From: Aplysia californica
Lineage: Eukaryota; Mollusca; Gastropoda; Aplysiida; Aplysiidae
Length of the DNA: 64,000 nucleotides
Direction: 5' to 3'
NCBI RefSeq assembly: GCF_000002075.1
Contig: NW_004797460.1
Coordinates: forward strand, 951,744 to 1,015,743
Position 1 is the first letter of the stretch; each line of letters opens with the position of its first letter. Position numbers and translations under genes: made by a program. Positions 1-9,292 of the stretch are shown piece after piece. Under the pieces are notes generated by a model. That model saw nothing but the letters and a program-made list of their open reading frames with translations. It was not told where the DNA came from and did no database searches.

Positions 1-960
1 AGCAGTGAGAGATTATTAGGAGTTAGTTCCCCTCACATCTGTGAGGTAGACTCGACAAGTGTAATAGTTAGCTTGCCTAATCAGTGCTTGAGACTGATTA
101 TAACTGTGACCCGAGAGGGGTGAACAGGGTATATGTGGCAATGAAACAGTTTAGACTGCTATGCACATGTTCCCTTCAACTATGTTGGTAGACTCTTCCA
201 GTCTCACTTTAAGCTTACTTAATCAAAGCTTGTGACTGCTTATGGAGTGGCCCAAGAGGGGAGAACAGGCTATTTCTGTGGCAATGAAACCGTTTGGAAT
301 GTTAAGCATACTGTTAATTGTTGATTATGAACGTCTTTTTACATTTAATTCATGAAGTTTACGTTTATGGGTGAATTTGACTGCGACAATGTTTCAAAAT
401 TAGGAAGGGAAGCAGTGATTATTTGATTATATAGACGCTTCGCCTCACTGCGGGTCGATAGTTGGAATTACGATGTCAGTGGGAGGCTATATTATATGGT
501 CACTAGGCATTGTTTCCACTTTTTTTAAGAACGTTTGTCTTGAGCAGATATTCAAAATTACTAAGGTCTCCAGCAATTGTTCCTGATGCATTTCTTATCA
601 ACTTGCTTATTTTTATAATGTGCTGCCTTCCTATGGGGGAGAGCGAGTCAGAGCTTTCTGAGGTGAGAGTGCCTTCCTGCTAATATTCTTCTTCTTTGCT
701 TTCCCGTGCTACATCTCAGTCTCAGTGGAAGTCGACTGCTGGTTCTCTGCAGTGCAATTGATTATTTTTGTTTACGTATGTGGCCGTTTTTCCTAATTAG
801 TAAAGCCCTTGCTTTCGAGCAGCCTCTTTTCGATTTTGAAGGCACTCTGTTATGGTTTTAAAGCGACTTAAGTATTTTCAGTTTGGGTAGATAAGGAATA
901 TCTGTGAAGGCCCTACTCTAGGATCCAGGTGTGTTGTTAAAAGACCGCAATAAGGGCCCA
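1..960. other. Unassigned flank
   Basis: No gene, RNA or known mobile element was recognised. The only structure seen is the imperfect duplication at about 35-305, listed separately. The stretch is less AT-rich than the introns of the gene that follows and could be the edge of a neighbouring transcription unit, but no open frame supports that. Confidence 0.4.
35..305. repeat. Imperfect tandem duplication, about 135-bp unit
   Basis: Two adjacent blocks, about 35-170 and 175-305, share an ordered set of words: GGTAGACTC, then TTAATCA/CTAATCA with GCTTG, then GAGAGGGG/AAGAGGGG followed by GAACAGG, then GTGGCAATGAAAC and GTTTAGA/GTTTGGA. Divergence is substantial, so the duplication is old. No function is evident. 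Confidence 0.6.
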
Positions 961-964
961 TAGG

Positions 965-1075
965 CAGTAGAACCCCCCCCCCCCCACACACACACACCCT
1001 TTCCCTCAGGAATAAGGGAGAGAAGAGCCCAGAGGAGGGCGGGGATTTTTTTTGGAGGGGGGGGGGGGGGTAGAG
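965..1075. repeat. Homopolymer C and G runs
   Basis: A run of about 13 C followed by a short CA repeat (near 972-997) and a run of about 14 G (near 1056-1070) lie 60 bases apart. Similar G or C runs recur near 1441, 1850, 9029, 10323, 15425, 15919, 31218, 44840 and 48486. They are simple low-complexity sequence, and length errors in assembly are likely here. Confidence 0.8.
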
Positions 1076-1124
1076 ATGAAAGCAGATGAAAGAAAATGGC
1101 CAGAGAACAGGAAAAAATGTGAAC

Positions 1125-1310
1125 AGATTAAATTACTTACTTTTACTTTTTCATCCTCAGTTGCCGTTAAGCATCGACGGGAGATGCAGTTTTCTATGGA
1201 AGGCCAACTCTGCAGCTCTTGTGGCATAATTTCTCAGGGTTTCCTTGACTGCCTTAATCCATCTTTAACGCGGCCTTCCTCTTCCTTAAATCACGAGTGC
1301 TTGGGGCTGG
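1125..1310. repeat. Dispersed repeat, copy 1 of 2 (LINE-like?)
   Basis: The segment matches 20617-20835 in inverted orientation. Both copies read on one strand give the peptide word [17 protein letters not shown] preceded by LQSWPxIE. On the other strand they give KETLRNY and ELAFHRKLHL-like words. This suggests decayed coding sequence, perhaps the C-terminal end of a non-LTR retrotransposon, but no catalytic motif is present and the family is not identified. Confidence 0.5.
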
Positions 1311-1455
1311 CTGTCTAGATGATATTCTTTACAGATGGCCAAACCATTTTATTATGTTTTTCTATGTAATGCTGGCAGAACTCAGTGCCAATAATGGAGG
1401 CTCTCTTACTCTTACTTCTTCGGGTTTTTTTTTTTTTTTTGGGGGGGGGGGGGTT

Positions 1456-1865
1456 GTTATGTGTAAGGCTTTACGGCACTCGCAACTGCATAAGGTCATG
1501 AGAGCGCCAAGGGGTGGATGTCAACAGAGAAATCCAAACGGGGAGTCAGGCTTACTCTGCCCACCTCCCTAGCCCCAACAGCATACAGTCAACTTCGACT
1601 ATCAAGGCACCCTGGAATTAACAGTTCACAAGAGAGTGAAAAACAAATAAAAGAAGTAGGGGGAAATGACAATAGTAAGGACGGGGAAAGAAAAAGCAAC
1701 AGTTCTCCCTACGTTGTTCCGGCACAGTACGAGCGTGGCATTGATAAATCTGCCAATTTACAATTCTACTGTGCACAAGAATATGATATCCCCTCTTTGT
1801 GAATGGCCTAAAGATAAATTCAGCCAATAGCACTGCCCTGCCTAGGGAGGGGGGGGGGGGGGGCG
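1456..1865 (-). repeat. Stem-loop SINE-like element (family H1), copy 1
   Basis: The segment is about 390 bp and homologous to 23497-23893, 48098-48511 and 61139-61525. The left end carries GGCACTC and GAGCGCC arms around the loop word CTGCATAAGGTCAT; one arm position is mismatched (CA for CG). The right end runs into about 18 G. If the A-rich left edge is the 3' tail, the element reads on the minus strand. No target duplication was found for this copy. Confidence 0.75.
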
Positions 1866-2784
1866 CTACTTTTTCATTTCCCCGCCTTTGTCGTTTAGTG
1901 ATGAACTGGGTTCTGCGGAGACATCATCTCACATGTAGTGATTTTGTTTTCCTGGGTTTTTACTAATGTCTAGGTCTGGCTCTGGTAGTATATTATTGTT
2001 GGCATAAATTATTATCATATTGAAGCGATACGCGATCTCTTTGTGTACTTGGAGATGTTTGGAAGATATAGAAGGGGCACGAGCGGCTTGGTGACATAGC
2101 CGGCTTTTTGAGTTTGCAATAATTTCTGTTTCTCTAAATTTATGGGCCGGTTTTCAGAAAAAGTGCTGAGAAGATCATATTTAAACTATCTTTTATTATT
2201 GGCATGGATGTTCAGGGGACTATGGTTTCAACTCATTTTCATAACTTCTGATTTTGGTGTGCTGCTTTTCATGTCAAATTTCTATTAGCTGTTTTTCAGC
2301 TTGGTAGTGTGATTTTGGAGGCTCTGTTGGTTTGGATGAATAAGGCATTGGTCGTCTACAAATAGAAATTCATTTGGGCTTTCGGGTCTTTGGTTTGCGT
2401 TATTGTGTCACCAGCAAAAAAACATTTTCCACAATGCTTCTATCGAAGCAATTAAACTTTTAGTCCCACCATCCATTGTTGACTGCAATTCTCTTCCACA
2501 AAAGTTTTCTCAATTTGTCCAGTCTAGACTAGATAAAAATGGCTTGTGCATTTGTGGAATGACTGTTACTGTGATGTTTTATTGGGGGGTGGGGGTGTAG
2601 GGGTGTAAACCAAGATCTAGTGAAAGGAAGGACATTAAACAATTTTAAAAGAGAAAAAGAGGATAAAAACCAGTGGAGGCGACTCACCCACTGCTGGGGA
2701 AAATAATAGAGAGAAAGAGAGTGGACAAAGGGAACCAAACCAAACAACTAAAAGAAAAAAAAAGAGCAAAAATAAAAATGTGAA
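1866..2784. other. No recognised feature
   Basis: AT-rich, non-coding-looking sequence. Short open frames occur but show no recognisable motif, codon pattern or splice context. Confidence 0.4.
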
Positions 2785-3002
2785 ATGGTATAGGTTTAAC
2801 ACCCTTCAACACAAATTGGTTAGTAAAAAGGTGGGACATTCGAGTTTAACACGTCTCCGGAAGGACAGAGTCAAATAGGAAATTCCGGTAAAGTGCCTTT
2901 TCCAAACACACAACGTCAGACCGAGCTGAGGCTTGAACCCCTGAACCCGCAATCTCACGATTACGAGTCCGGTAGCCTGACCACTACGCAACCGATGCCA
3001 CC
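2785..3002 (-). repeat. tRNA-derived SINE, family B, copy 1
   Basis: Read on the minus strand, the element starts with a tRNA-like head: an A-box-like word GTTGCGTAGTGG and a B-box-like word GGTTCAAGCC. A unique body follows (GTTGTGTGTTTGG, CACTTTACC, GAATTTCCTATTTG). A second copy at 9303-9517 aligns over nearly the full length. The 3' part ends in TACCATTTCACATTTTT. Confidence 0.85.
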
Positions 3003-3131
3003 AAAAAGAGATTTATAATACACCAGAAGACAAAGGGCAAATTAAATAATGGGAAAAATAGGTAAAACAGAACCACAAGACAAATAAAGGATACACTCCC
3101 CAACAACATCATCAGAAGTGCATGATATTAA

Positions 3132-3365
3132 CTCTATCCGTACGTCGTGTTTTACTATCGTATCCAGATGACATCGGGAACTCTGTGCCACCACTTTCCA
3201 AAGCGGAAATTTACTCGTTAATCCTATCGTGACGCTTTGCATAGCAGTCTGTCAAAATGATTTTTTCAGAAAATACTGAAAGTTTCAAAGAGATCTTTGT
3301 ACTAGAAGTATTCTAGAAATGTGAAGAATACAACCGCGGGGGTACAAAATGACCTCAGGATAGGG
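3132..3365. mobile_element. piggyBac-type TTAA MITE
   Basis: A 234-bp segment is flanked by TTAA on both sides (3128-3131 and 3366-3369). Its ends are CTCTATCC at the left and GGATAGGG at the right, an 8-bp inverted repeat with one mismatch. TTAA duplication and C-rich YCCTATCC-like ends fit piggyBac-type non-autonomous elements. There is no coding capacity. Confidence 0.7.
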
Positions 3366-3369
3366 TTAA

Positions 3370-4039
3370 TAGTAATGTCAAAATCCCTGAATAAATTCGA
3401 GACCTGCTTCCAGTAGGTCCTCAGGAAGTTCCCCAATGTATTTCAGTAAGACTAGTAAGAGCCAGATATTCAAGGCCTTTATGTCAATTCAGGTGTCTTA
3501 AAAACTGAATTTTTGTCTCTTCCCAATTGTTTTTGTTATTTTACTGTCATGTCCTATGTTGTCTTTCTTCAGCGCTCCGTCATTCGATTTTTTTTACTTC
3601 CAAGAATTTCCCTCTTCTTTTGCTATCTTGACATTGAAACAAATAAAGCAAAGAAACACAATGGAAACAGGGTACAATATATATAACATCCCTTTAATGC
3701 CAAAGTGGAATTACAAATCCTAACACAACAACCAGTCACTTTGAACGTAAGGCTGTGTGTTTTTTGAGCATCTCAGTACAGAACATCATTGTTGGAACTG
3801 AGAAAGCTTAAGTAACTATTCCTATTAACTCTTGTCTTATTTGACTTCACCAGGAAACTATGCAAACGATGAATGTGAACATTTCAATAGTATTATAATT
3901 TCACATCATTTGTTGGACCTGTTGGATGTACCTCCCACACTTTCACACCAACAAAAGAAGGAAAGCGGAGTTCGTAAAGACTCAAAGTACAGCATGTGCA
4001 AGAAGAAAAAATGTCTACCCCAAACAAACCTAAACGATT
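3370..4039. other. No recognised feature
   Basis: AT-rich sequence downstream of the PHKA stop codon. It shows no repeat shared with the rest of the window and no coding signal. Confidence 0.4.
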
Positions 4040-4260
4040 TTAATGTAGGCTACATGTTTTTACGCCTCTATCGGCACAATTTAGATCATTTAGGAGTTAG
4101 GCTTTGTCCCTGCCTGTAAGGGCCAACCCAGGCTGAGAGGGATATAACATCCCAACAGAAAGACCGACGTACTCAATAAAAATTCTCCAAACACATGAAT
4201 CAAACCCAGGTCTACTGTTTGCACAAATGAAGTGCCTCAGCACTACACCACAGAAGGCAG
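4040..4260 (-). repeat. tRNA-derived SINE, family A, copy 1
   Basis: On the minus strand the head reads TGTGGTGTAGTGCTGAGG (A-box region) and CTGGGTTTGATTC (B-box region). The body has the words CAGCCTGGGTTGGCCC and AAATGATCTAAATTGTG. The same order is found in copies at 7169, 10375, 12638, 20412, 21258, 37370, 58097 and 60985, all on the minus strand. Confidence 0.85.
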
Positions 4261-4472
4261 TAGTGCGAGAAGAAAAAGATGTCTACACTTTTGCTGCTAG
4301 CCCTTTAAAAAAACCACGCAACAAATTTCTTTAAAATATACAATCAATCAGATGATGACTTTTATGATCTCAAAGGGAAAAGCACCATGCCTCAACAAAG
4401 AAGGCTTGAGCCCCCCAAAAAACCCTAACCCTTATTTGGATAAATTTTTCTTACATAGAGAAAGCAGAACAT

Positions 4473-4645
4473 TCAGTCGAACCTGCTCCAACAGCCACTT
4501 GTACAAGACAATATCCCCTGTACAAATGATCACTTCCTACTTTGTGCTTTTTCTATTATAATTAAAATGGCACTGTTCAAGATGTCCACCTGTCTAAGAC
4601 AACCACTTTTTAATTGACTATGGCATCTTGGACAATTTCGACTGT
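4473..4645. mobile_element. Small TA-flanked MITE (family M), copy 1
   Basis: The left end is CAGTCGAACCTGCT and the right end TTCGACTGTA, so the termini are inverted copies of each other (CAGTCGAA). The interior has CACTGTTCAAGATGTCCACCT and further GTCTAAGACAACCA words. CAGT ends with TA flanks suggest a Tc1/mariner-type non-autonomous element. Related copies lie at 8791, 10713, 23053 and 52641. Confidence 0.65.
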
Positions 4646-6463
4646 ATTTTCATAGAGCTGCACAAATGCTATACTTTAAGTTAGAGCAGACAGGCTTAAA
4701 CATCTCAAAGTAAAGTGACTTTCAAACCTAGAACAGCAAATTTATGCAGACAGAGTTGTAAGCACACCACTTGAGCAGATGGATAATTTCTTCCTTCTTT
4801 TTTTTTCTTCCTTTTGCGGAGTATGTATGCAAGAAACAAAGACATGTTACAGTAGAATGTAGAATTGAAAAAGGATTTCTTTATAACACAGGCAACATAT
4901 TTCACATTTCCATCAACAAATAGGCCTATAGCCTTCACGGATGTAAACTTTAAGCTGTAGTAAATGAATGTCCCAGGGGAGCCAAAAAGTTGTGACTAGC
5001 ACAATGTGTACAACCTATTAAAAAACCTACAACAAAATCAGGAGCACCATGACTCCCACACAGTCACTGAGAACTGATGCAATTATGTTCAACAGCAGGT
5101 GTAAAAGCCATGCTTGCTTTTGATTTCTGAGGACGATACATCTGGAGCTAATGTCTGCAAAAACTCCCAGCCAGTGGCTCTCTCAGATCACAGTTTAAAA
5201 AAATGATGACACGACTTTAATCACTTTGTTAGGAGCACCAAACATCCAGCACAATTAAAAGCTGCAAAATCCCAGTTCTAAAACAAAGGCATTATTTCTT
5301 TTCTCTTTAGTAGTAATAACGGGCGTGTTCACAAGAAAGCCTAACAGCTGATGAAAACTTGTGTTTATCTACACAGCTGACCCTCACAAAAGACATTTTG
5401 ATCTAAGCTGTTTGATAAATACCATGCACAGCAATTCATAAAAAAAAGAGTCAATGTGGAAAAGAATGTATGTTGGAGAAAACTCAAAATTTCAAATTGT
5501 TGTTACACCACATTCAGGCCCACCACTCTCAAACTTTTCAACTGTAGATTGACTCATTTCCAATCATATTCACTCAGAAGAAAAATCAGTTGTCTGATTG
5601 ACAGTGTAAAGGTTAGGTTTACTTAAATAATTATCACACTTCTATACAATACTTAATGGGAAACAAAGGTGAAGGAATAGAAAAAGGAGGGGCAGTGGAG
5701 GAAAGATACAATTTGGTTATACTGACTTCAACTTTGGCTTTGAGAATGCAGAGTATGGGTAGATGTTATAGGAAATATAAGAGAAAGTTGTTTAGACACT
5801 CATGCGAACAAAATGGCTTCAATGATTATGAAAGGCATACAGCATGTAAATAAAATGGGTTCACAAAAAGGTAGAAGCAATAGCATTATAGCACGATGAG
5901 GACATTCCTAATGCAAAAAGTGACCAGGCTGGCAATAGCTATAAGACATAAGAAACATAATATAAAGTTTCAGACAGTGCACACACATTCACACAATCCC
6001 TAAAAAACTGAACCAGCTATCATTTTATATCAGGAATGAAAATCTCAGATGCTGACATTAAATTTCATTATGACCAACTTTGCAAGGGCGCTGGAAAGTG
6101 GTTTACGTGATCCATATTAGACTTTCAATTCAGTTCACACACAAAAAAATCCTGTTAATTCATTTCAACCTGTAAGCATCCTCTAGTATTACATGACCTT
6201 TGGCAAACCAAACACATTATGCGTCAATAAGCAAATGAATTTTTATACACCTTCAAATTAATCATAAAGTAAAAAAGAATTAAAGGCATCTTGATGAAAT
6301 AACCTTTCTGATATTCAGAGCCTAAGCAGCAAGCAGGACAGGCAGGAAGTAAAAAAAACAAAGCAAAAAAAAACAACAGCGGCCTCCGTACTGCAAAATA
6401 CACTAAATCTATGAGTCAGATGGAATCTTGGAAAATTTTTTAACATTGGAGGTAGGGCTTTTT
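4646..6463. other. Downstream region, no recognised gene
   Basis: AT-rich sequence that may include part of the 3' untranslated or downstream region of the minus-strand PHKA gene. No convincing minus-strand polyadenylation signal with downstream element could be chosen. An AATAAA complement near 6544 lies inside LINE-derived sequence. Confidence 0.3.
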
Positions 6464-6845
6464 TGACAGCTGCTCCTTCAGTGTGGAATTCCCTCCCACT
6501 GCATTAAAAAGAGGCGCTTGTATTGACTGCATTTAACATATTAATTTATTTTTCATTTTAAGCTTGTTTGATTCTTCTTCTAACAGCAGGTCTGATCAGC
6601 AGCCTAAGTCAGTAATTCAGTGATTGTCTTTGTCAAGCTTTGTGCACGGATATGTTCCTTTGTAAGAACTTGGTATATTATGCATGCAGAGATGTGTATG
6701 AAAGGATCGTTGCACAATGAAAGGATTGGTAAGCATGAAGCGTGTTACAGTGTAGCTGTCGAAATTTTAAATTATTATGAAGCTCCTTGAGCCACCAGGG
6801 ACTTGGCCCAATAAAAGAAATCTTTATCATCATTATTTTCTTTTA
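6464..6845 (+). mobile_element. 3' end of a non-LTR retrotransposon (LINE)
   Basis: Plus-strand translation at 6467-6506 gives TAAPSVWNSLPLH, then a stop. This is the AAPxxWNSLP word found near the C-terminus of many CR1/L2/RTE-like ORF2 proteins. An untranslated tail follows, with GCTCCTTGAGCC and CAATAAAAG, ending in an ATCATCATTATT microsatellite-like tail. Only the 3' end is present, as is usual for a 5'-truncated LINE insertion. Confidence 0.7.
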
Positions 6846-7168
6846 ATAAAATTAGATTGCGATACATGTTGTGTTGCTTGAGGGCATTCACATTTATATA
6901 AAAACTCAAAACTTTGTACAATTACCACACAAACTGTGTTAGCACCCTATCAAAACACCCCGACTGTTACAACCAAAGTCAAATGTGAACATTTATAACT
7001 TACAGACATGTCTCCAGAACTTGCACTCTAAATTAAAACATGCAACAGATTTATAAACACACAGTAAAACTTGTAAAATGCTATAGATGGCACATTCCTC
7101 TTTATAGAACTAATCAAGATTGTAACAAACCTTACTGGAGAAAAAACAGTTTTTTTCTTGCTTCTAAA

Positions 7169-7380
7169 TGTAGGTGTTTGTACACCCTAAAATACACAAT
7201 TTAGAACATTTGGGAGGTGGGTTTTGACCCTTCTTGTAAAGGCCAACCCTGGCCGAGAGAAATCCAATGTCCCAACAAAAAGACAGAGATACTCGATGAA
7301 ATTCTCCCAACACAGGAATCGAGCTAAGATTTTTTGTATGCGGTGGCAAAGCGCCTAACCGTTACACCACAGACACCAGT
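7169..7380 (-). repeat. tRNA-derived SINE, family A, copy 2
   Basis: A near full-length copy. The minus strand begins ACTGGTGTCTGTGGTGTAAC with GGTTAGGCGC (A-box region). The shared body word is GGCCAGGGTTGGCC and the 3' region is AAATGTTCTAAATTGTG. It matches 21258-21462 end to end. Confidence 0.9.
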
Positions 7381-8790
7381 AAACAAAAGTCAGGAAAGAA
7401 AAAGTGCTAAACACAGGAGATAACTGTCATAAGAAACCTATAAATCAAACAAAATGAAAGAACAAAGTGCTTAAGTTAAAGAATGAGAGAAAGGTCGAGA
7501 GAGCCGACAGAGCTCCCCCTCACCCCCTTTGTTGCTGCCTTCACTATACCAACCAACCATTCCACACACCGTGTGAGAGTGGTGAAATATACGCTATCCA
7601 ATGTGCTCGTGTCTGGACAATAAAGAATAATCTCATCTCTCTTTGATCTTCACAGGACATACAGGGAGTACAGGGGGAAACCCTAAACACTCAAACTCCA
7701 AACACAAAAAAATTCAGAGGTAGAACCTTGTTACTTTGAGGTTGTGTAATGCATCTCAAATGTGAGTATATATGGCTTAGTTTGTGCCAAATAAAGGTTT
7801 ATGTAAGAACTCGATGATACAGCTGTGTTAATTTTGTTGTCCAAGAAACAGTTCTAGATAATGTCAAGCTTCAGGCTGAAACTGATCCAACAAAAGAGAA
7901 CTAAAAATTTTGATGAGAGCAAACAGAACAAAGAAAACTTTCAGGCCTCTTGAGAGAATTTTTATACTCAAGGAATCACAACAATAATGCGGTTTAAAGC
8001 AGTGTTAGTGGTAAATGAAACTAAACATTTTATAAACTAAATCTAGTCACAAATGGGACAAAAATAACATCACATAAAAATGTGACCTAAAATTGAGGCT
8101 ATTCTCGCCATGAAAACATCACAATCTTCTCTGTTGAGGGGAGAGCGTAAAGCAACGCTGAATCAACAAAAACAAAGTTCAGTCATAATCCTGAAAACAA
8201 CATGAAACTATTCACTGGAAGAAAGATGAAAGTCGACTTCCTATGACTTTTATGGGCCTGATATTTTTCAAGATGAGAAAAAGAGTTGGCAACCAGATAT
8301 AAATCACACTTCAAACAAACATTGCCTTTGGCTGACCAGGGTGCACATAGTTATCACATCATAAAGAGCCCTGCAGTAGGAGCCAACAAACTGGGACGGG
8401 TTTTTCACACACAAAAAAAACCCACCACAGTGGGATGACACAGGGGAAGCACCCATCAAATCACAATTTTGATAACATATCTTTTTACGGTCTAGAGATC
8501 AAAATATGTGCAGCTGAAAGGAATAATGCGATAAAAAATGAAAACAAAACTAGCCATCAAAGAGCTCATATGCTACGAGTCACCTTTAAAAATTGCACCC
8601 TAAGACAAAACTCAGACCTGGCCACACTCCTTTGTATATTATCTCCTTTCTTTCTTATCCTTTTACATTTCATGTTATTACAACTTTCTGGACAAATTAG
8701 GGAGAAAAAATCCCCATGACAACTACAGATTTCCACCTTACACAGGTTACATAACATCCAACTTACAGCTACAGTCCCCCTGTTCTAATA
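7381..8790. other. Downstream region, no recognised feature
   Basis: AT-rich sequence with no repeat family shared with the rest of the window and no coding signal. It may contain 3' untranslated sequence of PHKA. Confidence 0.35.
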
Positions 8791-8957
8791 TACAGTCGAA
8801 CCTGCTGTAACGACCACCTGTCTGAGAAAATCATTTGTACAAACAACCACCCCACCGCGTTCAAATAAAAACCCCCACCAAATTAATAATAACACTGTCT
8901 AAGACCACCCTTTTTCTCCTCGACAAAGGTTGGTCATCTTCGACAATTTTGACTATA
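8791..8957. mobile_element. Small TA-flanked MITE (family M), copy 2
   Basis: It starts TACAGTCGAACCTGCTGTAA and ends CAATTTTGACTATA; inverted termini and TA at the edges match the other family members. The interior has CACTGTCTAAGACCACC and GGTTGGTCATCTTCGACA. Confidence 0.7.
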
Positions 8958-9115
8958 GGAATAAATTGATTAAAAAATGAACTAATCATCATAAAAAAAA
9001 AAAGACAAAATTTTTTCAATGATAACCCCCCCCCCACAGCAATAGAAAAAAATTTGATCTCAAGCTAAAAAAAAGAAACAAAATGGTGAATGTGGGTTAA
9101 TAACTGTGTAGCGGC
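8958..9115 (-). other. Proximal 3' untranslated region of PHKA (inferred)
   Basis: Sequence immediately after the PHKA stop codon on the minus strand. It is inferred to be transcribed because the terminal coding exon runs into it without a donor site. The length of the untranslated region is not resolved. Confidence 0.5.
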
Positions 9116-9292
9116 TCAGCTGACAGTACACTCGAAAGCATTCTCTTCATTAACTGGCATGTTGAGGATGTTGGCCAGGGCTCGGCACATGTACGCCATG
9201 GAGCCAAAACGACCACTGGGGGCGCTGTCGTACAGGTAGAGGCAGATCCCAGCAGCTCCGGTTGCCTGCTCCACCACGTCCGGCGGCATTTT
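9116..9292 (-). CDS. PHKA: PHKA terminal exon (58 codons plus stop)
   Basis: It enters in phase 0 after acceptor CACCAG. It encodes [15 protein letters not shown], then [18 protein letters not shown], matching the conserved alpha C-terminus (GIC..YDSAPSG.YG.M), and ends ECTVS. Cys-Thr-Val-Ser is a CaaX motif with Ser in the last position, which favours farnesylation. Family B SINE sequence begins within about 20 bases upstream of the acceptor. Confidence 0.95.
   Translation of the reverse strand, partial: KMPPDVVEQATGAAGICLYLYDSAPSGRFGSMAYMCRALANILNMPVNEENAFECTVS

Noticed and set aside
6540-6550. Polyadenylation signal for PHKA (AATAAA on the minus strand)
   Set aside because: It lies within LINE-derived sequence 2.5 kb past the stop, and nothing else supports it as the transcript end.
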